A stretch of 64,000 bases of DNA from Salibacterium halotolerans (lineage in GTDB: Bacteria > Bacillota > Bacilli > Bacillales > Marinococcaceae): assembly GCF_900115625.1 (NCBI RefSeq), contig NZ_FOXD01000011.1, positions 1 through 64,000 on the forward strand, in the 5' to 3' direction. Both the position numbers and the translations under genes were made by a program. The stretch's first letter is position 1. Each line of letters opens with the position of its first letter. The notes below the pieces were generated by a model that did no database searches, had not been told where the DNA came from, and saw nothing but the letters and a program-made list of their open reading frames with translations. This document shows positions 46,210 to 54,756 of the stretch, one piece after another.

Positions 46210-46265
46210 TTGACAACTTCATCATTTTCATTGAAAATAATTATTGATACTGATAATCTTTATCA
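46210..46265 (+). promoter_or_regulatory. iron-uptake promoter with Fur box
   Basis: TTGACA (46210-46215) is a good -35 element. TGATACTGATAATCTTTATCA (46245-46265, two overlapping 7-1-7 half-site sets) matches the Bacillus Fur box with few mismatches. Iron repression of the following operon is inferred. Confidence 0.7.
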
Positions 46266-46306
46266 ATTAAATAGTGTTGAATACATTCAGTAAGGGTGAG
46301 GTACAT

Positions 46307-47305
46307 ATGAAAAGATGGATAACAGGTTTGGTGCTGGCTGGCACGATACTTCTTGCCGCCTGCGGGGAAGGCAGTAATGAAGCAGGATCAGGGTCAGAGA
46401 GCAGCGGAGAAAGCGGTGATACCCGGAGTGTGACGATAGAGGATGCAAATGGAGAGCAGACGATAGAAGGAACGCCGGAGAATGTGGTGGCCCTGGAATG
46501 GTATAACGCGGAGCAGCTGCTCTCTCTTGGCATTCAGCCTGCGGGAGTGCCGAATGTTGAAGGGTACAAAGACTGGATGAATACCGGGAAGGAACTGGCG
46601 GACAGCGTAGAGGACGTGGGTACACGTGCGGAACCGAACCTGGAAGCCATTTCCCGCCTCAATCCGGATCTGATCATTGCCGCTCAGTTCAGGCACGAAC
46701 AGACGATTGACCGTCTCAAAGAGATTGCTCCGGTCATTACGTTTGCGCCGTACAACGAAGAAAACTCCCAGAATCTCTACAAGGCGCTGATGGATCAGTT
46801 CCGTACCATTGCCAAAGTGACGGACAAAGAACAGGAAGCCGATCAGGCACTGGAAGAACTGGATCAATTCTATGAAGAACAGAAACAGCGTCTTGCTGAT
46901 GACGGACTGGATGGAGCCCGGTACGTGTCATCCATGACATTCAGTTCCCAGAACTCGCCGACGCTGCGGCTGTATACCGATAATTCGTATCCGGCGCAGG
47001 TAATGAGTAAGCTTGGTCTTGATAATGTCTACGAAGCAGATGAACATATGCAGTACGGGTACACCGAAGGGGGCGTGGAACCGCTCCAGAATTTCCAGGG
47101 AGAAGATGTCCGGTTCATCGCCTTTGTTCAGGAAGATGACAATATTTTCGAAAATCAGCTGCAGGGCAATCCGGTCTGGGAGAATCTTAGTTTCGTGCAG
47201 GAAGGAAACACGTACTTTCTCCCGGGAGATACACCTGTGATCGGCGGCGTATCCTCTGCCAGAGCATTAACAAAAGAGATTGTGGATTCTTTGGTGGAAG
47301 AGTGA
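46307..47305 (+). CDS. iron-siderophore ABC transporter binding lipoprotein
   Basis: A 332-residue lipoprotein with lipobox LLAAC (Cys19), a serine-glycine-glutamate linker, then a periplasmic-binding type 2 (FecB/BtuF) fold: VVALEWYNAEQLLSLGIQPA, then LEAISRLNPDLIIAAQFRH and, near the end, NPVWENLSFVQEGNTYFLP. It binds ferric siderophore outside the cell. Start ATG 46307 has GGGTGAGG upstream. It is followed four bases later by the permease gene, and both are under the Fur box. Confidence 0.9.
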   Translation: MKRWITGLVLAGTILLAACGEGSNEAGSGSESSGESGDTRSVTIEDANGEQTIEGTPENVVALEWYNAEQLLSLGIQPAGVPNVEGYKDWMNTGKELADSVEDVGTRAEPNLEAISRLNPDLIIAAQFRHEQTIDRLKEIAPVITFAPYNEENSQNLYKALMDQFRTIAKVTDKEQEADQALEELDQFYEEQKQRLADDGLDGARYVSSMTFSSQNSPTLRLYTDNSYPAQVMSKLGLDNVYEADEHMQYGYTEGGVEPLQNFQGEDVRFIAFVQEDDNIFENQLQGNPVWENLSFVQEGNTYFLPGDTPVIGGVSSARALTKEIVDSLVEE

Positions 47306-47309
47306 TCCT

Positions 47310-49340
47310 ATGAAAAACAAAACGCCATGGCAGAATACGGTGCTTGCGGTTCTCACTTTTGGAGGTGGAACCGCTCTTTTGTTCGTTTTGACTTTTGTTC
47401 ACATTAATCAGGGAGATGTATCCATCCCTGTTTCGTTAGTGGTGGAAGCCCTCACGAATCCGCAGGACATTCTCGCCCATCACACGGTGCGTATCCTCCG
47501 CATGCCAAGAGCGGTGATGGGGATCCTTGCCGGAGGTGCGCTTGCTGTATCAGGTGTTGTCCTGCAGACTGTTACGAAAAATCCGCTCGCTTCGGCCAGT
47601 ACACTGGGCATTCATGCTGGTACATATTTTGCTGTTGTGGCCGGGACGGTCTTTATTCCGGCGGCGTTGTCTGCGAACTCGCTTTTGACAGCTTTTATTG
47701 GCGGATTGGGAACCTTTCTCATCGTTTACATGCTGTCAGGCGGGAAAAAAGCGACTCCGGTTCGGATGGTTCTGGCGGGTATGATCGTCACTCTGTTATT
47801 TTCATCGATGACCAATGTGCTCCAGATTTTCTATGAGCAGGAGACGGCGGGGCTGTTTTTATGGGGGTCCGGGACACTCGTTCAGAACGACTGGACCGGG
47901 GCTCAGTTTGCCGCTCCGTTTATTTTTGTCAGCCTTGCAGTAATCCTGATTTTGTCGTCTCAACTGGATACGCTGAAATTGGGGGATGATGTTGCCGCCG
48001 GGCTCGGACAGAATGTTCATGTCGTAAAAATTGTATCCATTACTGCAGCGGTCATGCTGACGTCTGTAACGGTCAGTGTCGTCGGCCCTATTGGCTTTGT
48101 CGGACTGATTGCTCCGCATATTATTAAACTTCTCGGGTACCGCAGGCATGTGCTGGTTGCGGGAGGTTCGTTTATATGGGGCGGGAATGTGCTGCTTTTT
48201 GCGGATATTCTGGCGAGAATCATTGACCCGTCTTTTTCCGAACTGCCGGTTGGGGCCATCAGTGCCTTAATAGGAGCACCGTGGCTGATCTGGCTCGTGC
48301 TGCGGATGCAGCAAAGACAGTCCGGGCAGCAGAATGCTTCTGTGATGGCGGGACGTCCGACAAGAGAACTGCCATTGACCATTCTCCTCCCGGTATTGAT
48401 CGTCCTCATTGCCGTCATGGGCTTCATCAGTCTCGCATCAGGCAATTACGGCTTTGAACCTGTTGCTTTTTTCCAAGCGGTGTCTGGATCATCCAATGAG
48501 TTTATGAAAAATTTAATTGTTGATTTCAGGCTGTCCCGCGCACTTCTTGCATGTTTAGCGGGGATGATTCTGGCTGCCAGCGGATTGGTTTTTCAGGGCG
48601 TCCTCCGTAATCCCCTCGCTGACCCGTCCGTTATCGGTATAACGTCCGGGGGAGGAGCGGGTGCTTTGCTTGCGATGTATGTTTTTGGAGCATCGGGCGT
48701 GTGGATTCCTGCGGGAGCCATGGCGGGTTCCATCCTTTTCTTTTTCATTGTCATGCTGTTTGCCGTCCGTGCCGGATTTCAACCCGCGACTCTTGCTCTT
48801 CTCGGAATCGGGGTATCGGCCTTTGGTACCGCGGTCATTCAGATACTGGTTGTACAGGCTGATGTCACCGTGACGTCCGCTTTAACCTGGTTATCCGGAA
48901 CAACGTATGCCAAAGGCTGGTCGGAAATCACCACCTATCTGATCTGGCCGGTTCTTTTCGTCTTTCCATTTCTGCTTCTGCGTATCCGGGTATTGGACAC
49001 GCTGGCACTTGGGGACGATACAGCGAAAGGACTAGGGTTAAACGTGATGCAGACGAGGTTTCAGATGGCGTCTGCGGCTGCGCTGCTGGCATCATTGTGC
49101 GTCGCGGCGGTCGGTTCCATCGGCTTTATCGGCTTAATCGCCCCTCACGCCGCCCGTTTACTTGTCGGGCCGTCCAACCAAAGGCTGCTTCCTGTCAGTA
49201 TTCTCATCGGCGGACTGCTGCTTCTTGCAGCGGATACCCTGAGCCGGACCCTGCTTGCGCCGGATGAAATACCTTCGGGAACGATTGTTGCTATTATCGG
49301 AGCCCCTTATTTTCTATGGTTGATGAGAAAAAGTGGGTAG
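47310..49340 (+). CDS. fused two-domain FecCD-type iron-siderophore permease
   Basis: This 676-residue protein contains two complete FecCD permease domains in one chain (about 1-335 and 345-676), about 18-20 helices in all. The halves repeat the same motifs: GPIGFVGLIAPH versus GSIGFIGLIAPH, GALAVSGVVLQTVTKNPLA versus GMILAASGLVFQGVLRNPLA, and LGDDVAAGLG versus LGDDTAKGLG. Such FhuB-like fusions replace the usual pair of permease genes. No matching ATPase gene lies in the operon. The start ATG 47310 follows GGAAGAGTGA. Confidence 0.9.
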   Translation: MKNKTPWQNTVLAVLTFGGGTALLFVLTFVHINQGDVSIPVSLVVEALTNPQDILAHHTVRILRMPRAVMGILAGGALAVSGVVLQTVTKNPLASASTLGIHAGTYFAVVAGTVFIPAALSANSLLTAFIGGLGTFLIVYMLSGGKKATPVRMVLAGMIVTLLFSSMTNVLQIFYEQETAGLFLWGSGTLVQNDWTGAQFAAPFIFVSLAVILILSSQLDTLKLGDDVAAGLGQNVHVVKIVSITAAVMLTSVTVSVVGPIGFVGLIAPHIIKLLGYRRHVLVAGGSFIWGGNVLLFADILARIIDPSFSELPVGAISALIGAPWLIWLVLRMQQRQSGQQNASVMAGRPTRELPLTILLPVLIVLIAVMGFISLASGNYGFEPVAFFQAVSGSSNEFMKNLIVDFRLSRALLACLAGMILAASGLVFQGVLRNPLADPSVIGITSGGGAGALLAMYVFGASGVWIPAGAMAGSILFFFIVMLFAVRAGFQPATLALLGIGVSAFGTAVIQILVVQADVTVTSALTWLSGTTYAKGWSEITTYLIWPVLFVFPFLLLRIRVLDTLALGDDTAKGLGLNVMQTRFQMASAAALLASLCVAAVGSIGFIGLIAPHAARLLVGPSNQRLLPVSILIGGLLLLAADTLSRTLLAPDEIPSGTIVAIIGAPYFLWLMRKSG

Positions 49341-49443
49341 ACAAACAGCGGCCGGACGCAACCGTTTGAGATTGATAGAAAGGTAGTCTGTGTGCTAATC
49401 TGTATTGTAACAGATTACACGTTAGAAAAGAGATGAAGAACTC

Positions 49444-50538
49444 ATGAAAGAAACGTTCCGCCCTCTGCTTCCTTACGGTGAGACGATCATGACGGCTGTG
49501 GCTGCGGGTTTTCTTTTTCATGTACTGCATCTTCCTCTTCCCTGGGTGCTCGGGCCTATGTCCGGGCTTATTTTATGGCGGGGATGCACGGGAAGAACCC
49601 TCCCCTGGCCGGCGCAGGGAAAGAGTATAGGACTTTTATTGGTCGGGTATATGATCGGGGTTTCTGTCACGGCCGGCACATTGGTTCAAATCGGCCGGCA
49701 GATACACCTGATTGCGCTTGTAACGATACTGACGATTGCTGTCAGTATACTAATAGGAAGTCTGGTATTCAAAAAGATGGGAATGAAGTGGGCGGACATT
49801 GTTTTCGGCAGCATTCCCGGCGGCTTGTCGCAGGTGGCAGCTTTGAGTGAGGAAGTACGGCAGGTAGATGCGACAAAAGTGCTCTTCATGCAGATGATTC
49901 GTATTATTACGGTGATTTTCACCGTTCCGTTTCTCGTCATTCATCAGGCAGCGCTGACAAACGATACCTCGACTGCTGCGGCCCATGTCCCTCTTCTTCC
50001 ATGGCTGTCTTTTTCGCATATCGCGGTGTTGTGCGTATGCGGGGTGACCGCGTATTTTATCAATAAAACAGGATTTCCTGTTGCGTTTTTGACGGGGCCT
50101 CTGTTTACGGTGGCCGCTATCAACCTGTTGTTTGGCACAGTGGCAGATCTCCCGTCCTTATTGACGATTGCGGCACAGCTTCTTCTCGGTACCCATTTCG
50201 GACTGCAGATGGACCCCGGGCTGATTAGACGTTCCAAATGGATCGGGGTCTTCACGGTGCTGTGCAGCCTGCTTCTCGTCTTGTTGTCCCTTGGCATGTC
50301 TATATTTCTTACAAGCGTCACAGAGATGAACATGGCTACTGCGTTTTTAAGCACCGCTCCCGGCGGACTGGCGGAAATGACCGTTACCGGGAGCGGTGTT
50401 GGCGCGGATCTTGCGATGATAAGCGGGTACCAGTTGTTCCGCATTCTTTTTATTCTATTTCTGGCCCTGCCTTTGATTAAGTGGTGGTTTGTCCGGCAGG
50501 AGCAGGAAGAGCTGCCCGACACTCAGCCGCGCAGCTGA
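49444..50538 (+). CDS. AbrB-family (PF05145) membrane protein
   Basis: A 364-residue protein with about ten helices arranged as two AbrB repeats: LPLPWVLGPMSGLI with SIPGGLSQVAALSEEV in the first, and FPVAFLTGPLF with STAPGGLAEMTVTG in the second. The family is annotated as a putative ammonia-monooxygenase regulator or transporter, but no function is established. It is separate from the iron operon by about 100 bases, and its end overlaps the convergent fetB by 16 bases. Confidence 0.85.
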   Translation: MKETFRPLLPYGETIMTAVAAGFLFHVLHLPLPWVLGPMSGLILWRGCTGRTLPWPAQGKSIGLLLVGYMIGVSVTAGTLVQIGRQIHLIALVTILTIAVSILIGSLVFKKMGMKWADIVFGSIPGGLSQVAALSEEVRQVDATKVLFMQMIRIITVIFTVPFLVIHQAALTNDTSTAAAHVPLLPWLSFSHIAVLCVCGVTAYFINKTGFPVAFLTGPLFTVAAINLLFGTVADLPSLLTIAAQLLLGTHFGLQMDPGLIRRSKWIGVFTVLCSLLLVLLSLGMSIFLTSVTEMNMATAFLSTAPGGLAEMTVTGSGVGADLAMISGYQLFRILFILFLALPLIKWWFVRQEQEELPDTQPRS

Positions 50539-51305
50539 CTTTTATCATTGAAAAACACTTTGTATCCGTTCTGCACGAATAGAATAACGGTGAGGGAGAC
50601 GGCGCCGGTCACGCCGAGCAGGATGGCGATCTGATATTCGATGGCGGTCACGGGATTCACACCGGCGAGAATCTGCCCGGTCATCATGCCGGGGAGAAAT
50701 ACAATCCCGGTTCCGACCATGCTGTTGATTGTCGGAAGAATGGCATTGTCGAATGATTGATTAACAATCTTCCGGCTTGCTTCCTTAGGCGAAGCTCCGA
50801 GCATCAACGCGCTTTCGACGCGGTGGCGCTGGTCTTTCATGCCCTCGGTTAATGTCTGGACGCCGAGTGTGACACCGGTCATGGAATTGCCGATAATCAT
50901 ACCGGCGATAGGGATGAAATACCGCGGTTCGTACCACGGAGAAAACTGAATTACGATTACATTGAAATAGATCAGGCTGGACAGGGTCCCGGCGGCCATG
51001 GAAACAGCGATGATCTGTTTCATTTTTTTATCCAGACCGCTCCGCACGCGGCGGAAAATGTTCCAGACCGCAAACGTAATCATGAGCAGCACGACCAGTG
51101 CCGTCCATAGTGGATGCGGGTTATCAAACAGATAGATGAGAATGTAGCCGACAAGCAGCAGCTGGATCGTCATGCGCAGGCTGGAAATGAGAATTTCTTT
51201 GCTGCGTGGGATTTTTCTTATTTTTACAATCACAAGAAGCATGAGGATAAAGACATAGGCGGCGGCAAGCTGCCAAATGGTTAGATCGATGATCGTGTTA
51301 TTCAT
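50523..51305 (-). CDS. fetB: metal ABC exporter permease, FetB family
   Basis: A 260-residue UPF0014 membrane protein with seven or so helices. Landmarks are RMTIQLLLVGYILIYLF, IPIAGMIIGNSMTGVTLG and FLPGMMTGQILAGVNPVTAI. In E. coli FetAB exports iron under stress. It overlaps the upstream ATPase gene by eight bases. Confidence 0.9.
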   Translation of the reverse strand: MNNTIIDLTIWQLAAAYVFILMLLVIVKIRKIPRSKEILISSLRMTIQLLLVGYILIYLFDNPHPLWTALVVLLMITFAVWNIFRRVRSGLDKKMKQIIAVSMAAGTLSSLIYFNVIVIQFSPWYEPRYFIPIAGMIIGNSMTGVTLGVQTLTEGMKDQRHRVESALMLGASPKEASRKIVNQSFDNAILPTINSMVGTGIVFLPGMMTGQILAGVNPVTAIEYQIAILLGVTGAVSLTVILFVQNGYKVFFNDKSQLRG

Positions 51306-51939
51306 TTACCTTTCTCCCCTTGTACGAAAACGGCGTAATATCAATCGTTTCGTCTGCATAAGCGTCGGCAATGCTGCGGGAATGGGTGACAAACACGACC
51401 GTTTTCTTTTTGTTCCGTGCGTGCTCTATAAAGGCTTCCATCACCTCATGCTCGAGTCCTTCATCGAGTGCGGACGTCGGCTCATCCAGCAGGCAGACCG
51501 GTGGATCCAGCAGCGTGAGTCTGGCAAGCGCAAGCCGCTGCTGTTCCCCGCCTGATAACGTTTCGGCGTCGTCATCGAGTTCTTTTTGGAGATCATACTG
51601 CTGGATAGAATGTTTCATCTGCTCTTCGGAAGGGAGGGGCTTGCCGGCGAAACGGCAGCCGGCTTCCAGGTTTTCTTTCACCGTGTCCCCGAACAGGACA
51701 GGCTGCTGGGAGAGCATTGCCGCTTCCCGCCGCAGTTCCACGGCATCCCAGTCCTGTACCGGTGTCGCTTGAAAGCGGATGACGCCTTTATCAGCGGACA
51801 CAAGATGATTCATCAATTTCAGCATCGTCGATTTTCCCGTCCCGCTTTCTCCGAGCAGGGCTGTCATGCTCCCTTTCCGGATGGTCAGATTATCGATGTG
51901 CAGGATGTCTTTGTAGACGGCATCTTCGAATGTAAACAT
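51298..51939 (-). CDS. fetA: metal ABC exporter ATP-binding protein, FetA family
   Basis: A 213-residue single ATPase domain: Walker A LLGESGTGKST, Q-loop SQQPVLFG, signature LSGGEQQRLALARL, Walker B VCLLDEPTSALDE and switch histidine in VFVTHSR. Start ATG 51939 is fixed by AAGGAGCC and matches the family; a longer reading adds 72 implausible residues. It forms an operon with fetB. Confidence 0.92.
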   Translation of the reverse strand: MFTFEDAVYKDILHIDNLTIRKGSMTALLGESGTGKSTMLKLMNHLVSADKGVIRFQATPVQDWDAVELRREAAMLSQQPVLFGDTVKENLEAGCRFAGKPLPSEEQMKHSIQQYDLQKELDDDAETLSGGEQQRLALARLTLLDPPVCLLDEPTSALDEGLEHEVMEAFIEHARNKKKTVVFVTHSRSIADAYADETIDITPFSYKGRKVNE

Positions 51940-52087
51940 AACGGCTCCTTTTTGTATTGCTTTTCTCATAGTATCGCCATTTTTTTCTCCATACAATATA
52001 AAACATCGGCTCAAAAAGAGGAAATGTTTAAAAAAAGCAGCCGCAGGGAACTCCTTTACATAAATTAAAGAAAGGCGGTTGCCTGCT

Positions 52088-52366
52088 ATGAGCGATATCC
52101 AAATCGGAGAAAATAAATTTTTTATCGAAAAAGACGGAAAAGAGGCCGCAGTCATTACGTATTATCACGACAACGACAGCAACATTGTCATCGATCACAC
52201 CGGAGTGTCGGAAGAACTGCGGGAGCAGGGGATTGGCAAAGAGCTTGTCGCCAGTGTCGTGGATAAAGCAAGAGCGGAGAACAAGCAGATCATACCGGAA
52301 TGCCCGTATGCGGAAAAACAACTGAAAGAAAATGAAGCCTACCACGACGTGCTCGCCACCGCCTGA
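52088..52366 (+). CDS. YjdJ-type small GNAT N-acetyltransferase
   Basis: A 92-residue GNAT_acetyltr_2-like protein with the acetyl-CoA loop EELREQGIGKELV and the tail PECPYAEKQL, features of the YjdJ/YidJ group. The substrate is unknown. ATG 52088 is chosen with GGCGG upstream; TTG 52079 directly abuts that site. The last codon and stop are part of the terminator stem. Confidence 0.85.
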   Translation: MSDIQIGENKFFIEKDGKEAAVITYYHDNDSNIVIDHTGVSEELREQGIGKELVASVVDKARAENKQIIPECPYAEKQLKENEAYHDVLATA

Positions 52367-52386
52367 CATGAAGTCAGGCTTTTTTT
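52361..52386 (+). terminator. terminator overlapping a stop codon
   Basis: GCCTGAC (52361-52367, containing the TGA stop) pairs with GTCAGGC (52373-52379), followed by seven T. Confidence 0.88.
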
Positions 52387-52449
52387 GTGCGTGCAGTCAT
52401 GGGGCCGGTCATGCTGGTCATGCGGCCGGAAAAAGGCTGAAGAGGAGCG

Positions 52450-52564
52450 CAAACGTAACGATAAACCGTTCATAAGACAGTTTAGGGTGGGAGAGCACCG
52501 GCCAAACGTAACCCGGCCCATTTCATAACGACGTTTAGGGGGGTCACCGGTGGTCCAAACGTAA
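52450..52564. repeat. 53-bp tandem array with CAAACGT words
   Basis: CAAACGTAA starts at 52450, 52503 and 52556, and GTTTAGGG at 52480 and 52533, all exactly 53 bp apart. TTCATAA and GAC also recur in each unit, while the rest differs. In the second unit CAAACGT faces ACGTTTAG as an inverted pair. It lies between two terminators in the 590-bp gene-free stretch 52367-52957. Confidence 0.75.
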
Positions 52565-52587
52565 TCATGGGATGATATATATGATAA

Positions 52588-52625
52588 AAGGAAGCTGCGT
52601 TATGGAGACGCAGCTCTTCCTTTAT
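52588..52625. terminator. stem-loop terminator after the 53-bp array
   Basis: AAGGAAGCTGCGT pairs with ACGCAGC-TCTTCCTTT, one bulge, loop of seven. It has A-rich sequence on one side and TTTATT on the other. There is no obvious gene for it to end, which raises the question of a transcript across the array. Confidence 0.75.
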
Positions 52626-52957
52626 TCATTTTGAAAGCGCTTAACAGTAAAATGATTCAAAAGAAGGATATGGAATATATAGTTTAGTATTCACAATCCT
52701 GTATATGAATCATCAGTTACTGGAATTTCAGGAAAAACTCCATTTGTATGGAAGTAGAATGCTAAATCCATGAGAAGAGAGTTTGGGGACAAGTAACTAA
52801 TAAGTATGTAGTCATTTTTTAGTATGAAGTATGTCATAGGATATGATGTGCAACTATGTTCCTAAAAAAAGGTTAGAAGGAAACTTTAGGTTTTTTGGAG
52901 ATTATGCTAATAATAGTAAGTGTGAAAAAGATGGAATCATAAGTAAAATTCAAGGAC
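52626..52957 (+). promoter_or_regulatory. AT-rich upstream region of the Tad operon
   Basis: This is a gene-free stretch of low GC. A cre-like TTGAAAGCGCTTAACA starts at 52631. A candidate promoter is TTTAGG (52885-52890) with extended TGC-TAATAA (-10 at 52908-52913), 17 bp apart. I see no other feature in it. Confidence 0.4.
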
Positions 52958-53305
52958 ATGATAACCATTCTAACCAATCACACAAAAAAGAAAACATTTC
53001 CCGTCACCGTTCACTGTAGTGTGACAACAAAACAGCGGGTAACAGGCTTGATGTTCAAAAAATCATTCGAACAATCTGCATTGGTGATTCCAGACTGTCG
53101 TCAAATACATACTTTCTTTATGCGTTTTTGCATTGATGTGCTTTTCATAGATTCAAATAACTATATCGTTCACATTGAGAAAAGCGTGAAGCCGTGGAGG
53201 ATCAGTCCAAAAGTTACAACTGCTTCCTATGTTTTGGAATCTGCCTCTGGCACCGGGGTTACCTCTGATTTCAATGTAGGAGATCAAGTTGAGATACTGG
53301 AGTGA
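52958..53305 (+). CDS. DUF192 domain protein
   Basis: A 115-residue protein that is one DUF192 domain: VTGLMFKKSFEQSALVIPDC, IHTFFMRFCIDVLFID, VKPWR and the final GDQVEILE. It has no signal peptide. The role is unknown, but this domain recurs beside Tad pilus genes, and here it opens the operon with a seven-base gap to the next gene. The ribosome site before ATG 52958 is weak (AAGGAC). Confidence 0.85.
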   Translation: MITILTNHTKKKTFPVTVHCSVTTKQRVTGLMFKKSFEQSALVIPDCRQIHTFFMRFCIDVLFIDSNNYIVHIEKSVKPWRISPKVTTASYVLESASGTGVTSDFNVGDQVEILE

Positions 53306-53312
53306 ATGAAGG

Positions 53313-53969
53313 TTGGAACTTTACGAAGCCAATACAAATAAAGGTTTTATACAGACATCGAAAAATTCGTGGAAAACAATAATGTTGCTGGTGCCTGTCT
53401 TATTTCTCATGTATATTCTGTTACTAATTGTGCAGAACGCATTTTTGAGTCAGCTCCCTTCGTGGGAAATGGCCGGCACAGTTATTTTTATGCTTGCAAG
53501 TTTGGTCATAAGCTCTGTTGGCTATTTTATCTTGGCCGGATGCTATTTATATTCCGATGGAGAGCACCCTTTTTCTTACATATCACAAGTTCTGAAAGAA
53601 AAAGGAGGATCCTTTCTCTTTACTACGGTCCTTTATATCAGTCTGGTTTTATTAGGCTTTTTGTTTTTTGTTCTGCCAGGTGTGCTGATTGGGCTGTTCG
53701 GAATTTTTTATCCCTTCATTGTTTTGGAAGGAGAAAAGAAAGGATTGGCAGCACTTAAAGAAAGTTTTCATTTGGTGAAGAAATGCTTTTTCAAAGTGCT
53801 TCTTTATTATATTTTGTTTTATTTATTGTACATTGCTCTTGGGACGCCGATTGCTGTTGTTTTATGGGAAAACAGCTGGATAGGGGAGGCGGCTGCAGGG
53901 GCTCTTGTTATTCCGGTAGAAGCGTTTTATTACTATAAACTATACCGGAAGACAGCTGATCACACATAG
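53313..53969 (+). CDS. integral membrane protein, Tad-operon paralogue 1
   Basis: A 218-residue protein with about six helices. The segment FGIFYPFIVLEGEKKGLAAL followed by KESFHLVKK is the pattern of DUF975/YciC-like or GPDPase-membrane-domain proteins, in which a family-wide E-K/G-x-A-L-K-x-S motif links two helices. TTG 53313 has GGAGTGA upstream. The next gene is a paralogue. The function is unknown. Confidence 0.7.
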   Translation: MELYEANTNKGFIQTSKNSWKTIMLLVPVLFLMYILLLIVQNAFLSQLPSWEMAGTVIFMLASLVISSVGYFILAGCYLYSDGEHPFSYISQVLKEKGGSFLFTTVLYISLVLLGFLFFVLPGVLIGLFGIFYPFIVLEGEKKGLAALKESFHLVKKCFFKVLLYYILFYLLYIALGTPIAVVLWENSWIGEAAAGALVIPVEAFYYYKLYRKTADHT

Positions 53970-53985
53970 AAAGAAGGTGGATTTC

Positions 53986-54738
53986 TTGTATATTAAGCAG
54001 AATCATATCCAGCCGCAGACTTTGGCGGACATCGTAAATCAAGGAGTCGGCTTGGTATTGAGTCTCTTTTCCAACATGTTCTTTATACCCCTGGTGACGG
54101 CAGTCCCTTATTTCATTATCGTTGCATACCTGCGGTTTATCTTTCATGAAGAACAGCCTTGGTTGTCCTCTATTATTTCAAGTGCAGGAAGTGCTGCTTT
54201 TATTTGGCTGATGGGAAGTTTTACTTTCATTATATTGTTCAGTGAACCAGAAGCAACCTGGTCCGGAAATCAAAAAAATGCCCTGAGAAAATGGACAAAA
54301 ATGCTGCCCGTTCTCATTCTGGGTTTCACTCTATTTTCCATACTGTCAGTAGCAGGTGGAGCGTTATTTCTGCTGCCGGGTTTACTTGTATTTCTGCTAT
54401 CGATGTTATTTCCTTTTGTTACTATTTTCGAAAAGAAACCCGTTTGGCAGGCTTTTAAACGAAGCGCGTTTTTAATGAGAGGAGCTTTGTTTCGGGGAGG
54501 GTGTCTGGCTGTTCTAATGTTTTGGATTCAAATCATTCTGCACACTTCTATTCTTACGCTTATCCCCTCAGATGAATTTTTGATGCTTGGAATATCAGCG
54601 GCAGTTACGCATGCCGTCATTGTCCCTTTTCAGGCTGTTGTGATGGCTGTTTTCTATTTTAGTGTGAGAGCGGAAAAAGAAGCATTTGATTACAAAGTCT
54701 TTCAATTCTACGCATCACGATACGATGTTGCACAGTAA
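53986..54738 (+). CDS. integral membrane protein, Tad-operon paralogue 2
   Basis: A 250-residue protein with about six helices. FPFVTIFEKKPVWQAFKRSA aligns with the same region of the preceding protein, so the two arose by duplication. The start is taken as TTG 53986, five bases after AAGGTGG. GTG 53977 overlaps that site. The position suggests a pilus-related or envelope role, but this is only inferred. Confidence 0.68.
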   Translation: MYIKQNHIQPQTLADIVNQGVGLVLSLFSNMFFIPLVTAVPYFIIVAYLRFIFHEEQPWLSSIISSAGSAAFIWLMGSFTFIILFSEPEATWSGNQKNALRKWTKMLPVLILGFTLFSILSVAGGALFLLPGLLVFLLSMLFPFVTIFEKKPVWQAFKRSAFLMRGALFRGGCLAVLMFWIQIILHTSILTLIPSDEFLMLGISAAVTHAVIVPFQAVVMAVFYFSVRAEKEAFDYKVFQFYASRYDVAQ

Positions 54739-54756
54739 GAACCAGGAGGCGCTGAC

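Noticed and set aside
51940-52155. N-terminal extension of the FetA ATPase
   Set aside because: The extension lacks family similarity, and a strong ribosome site fixes the start at 51939.
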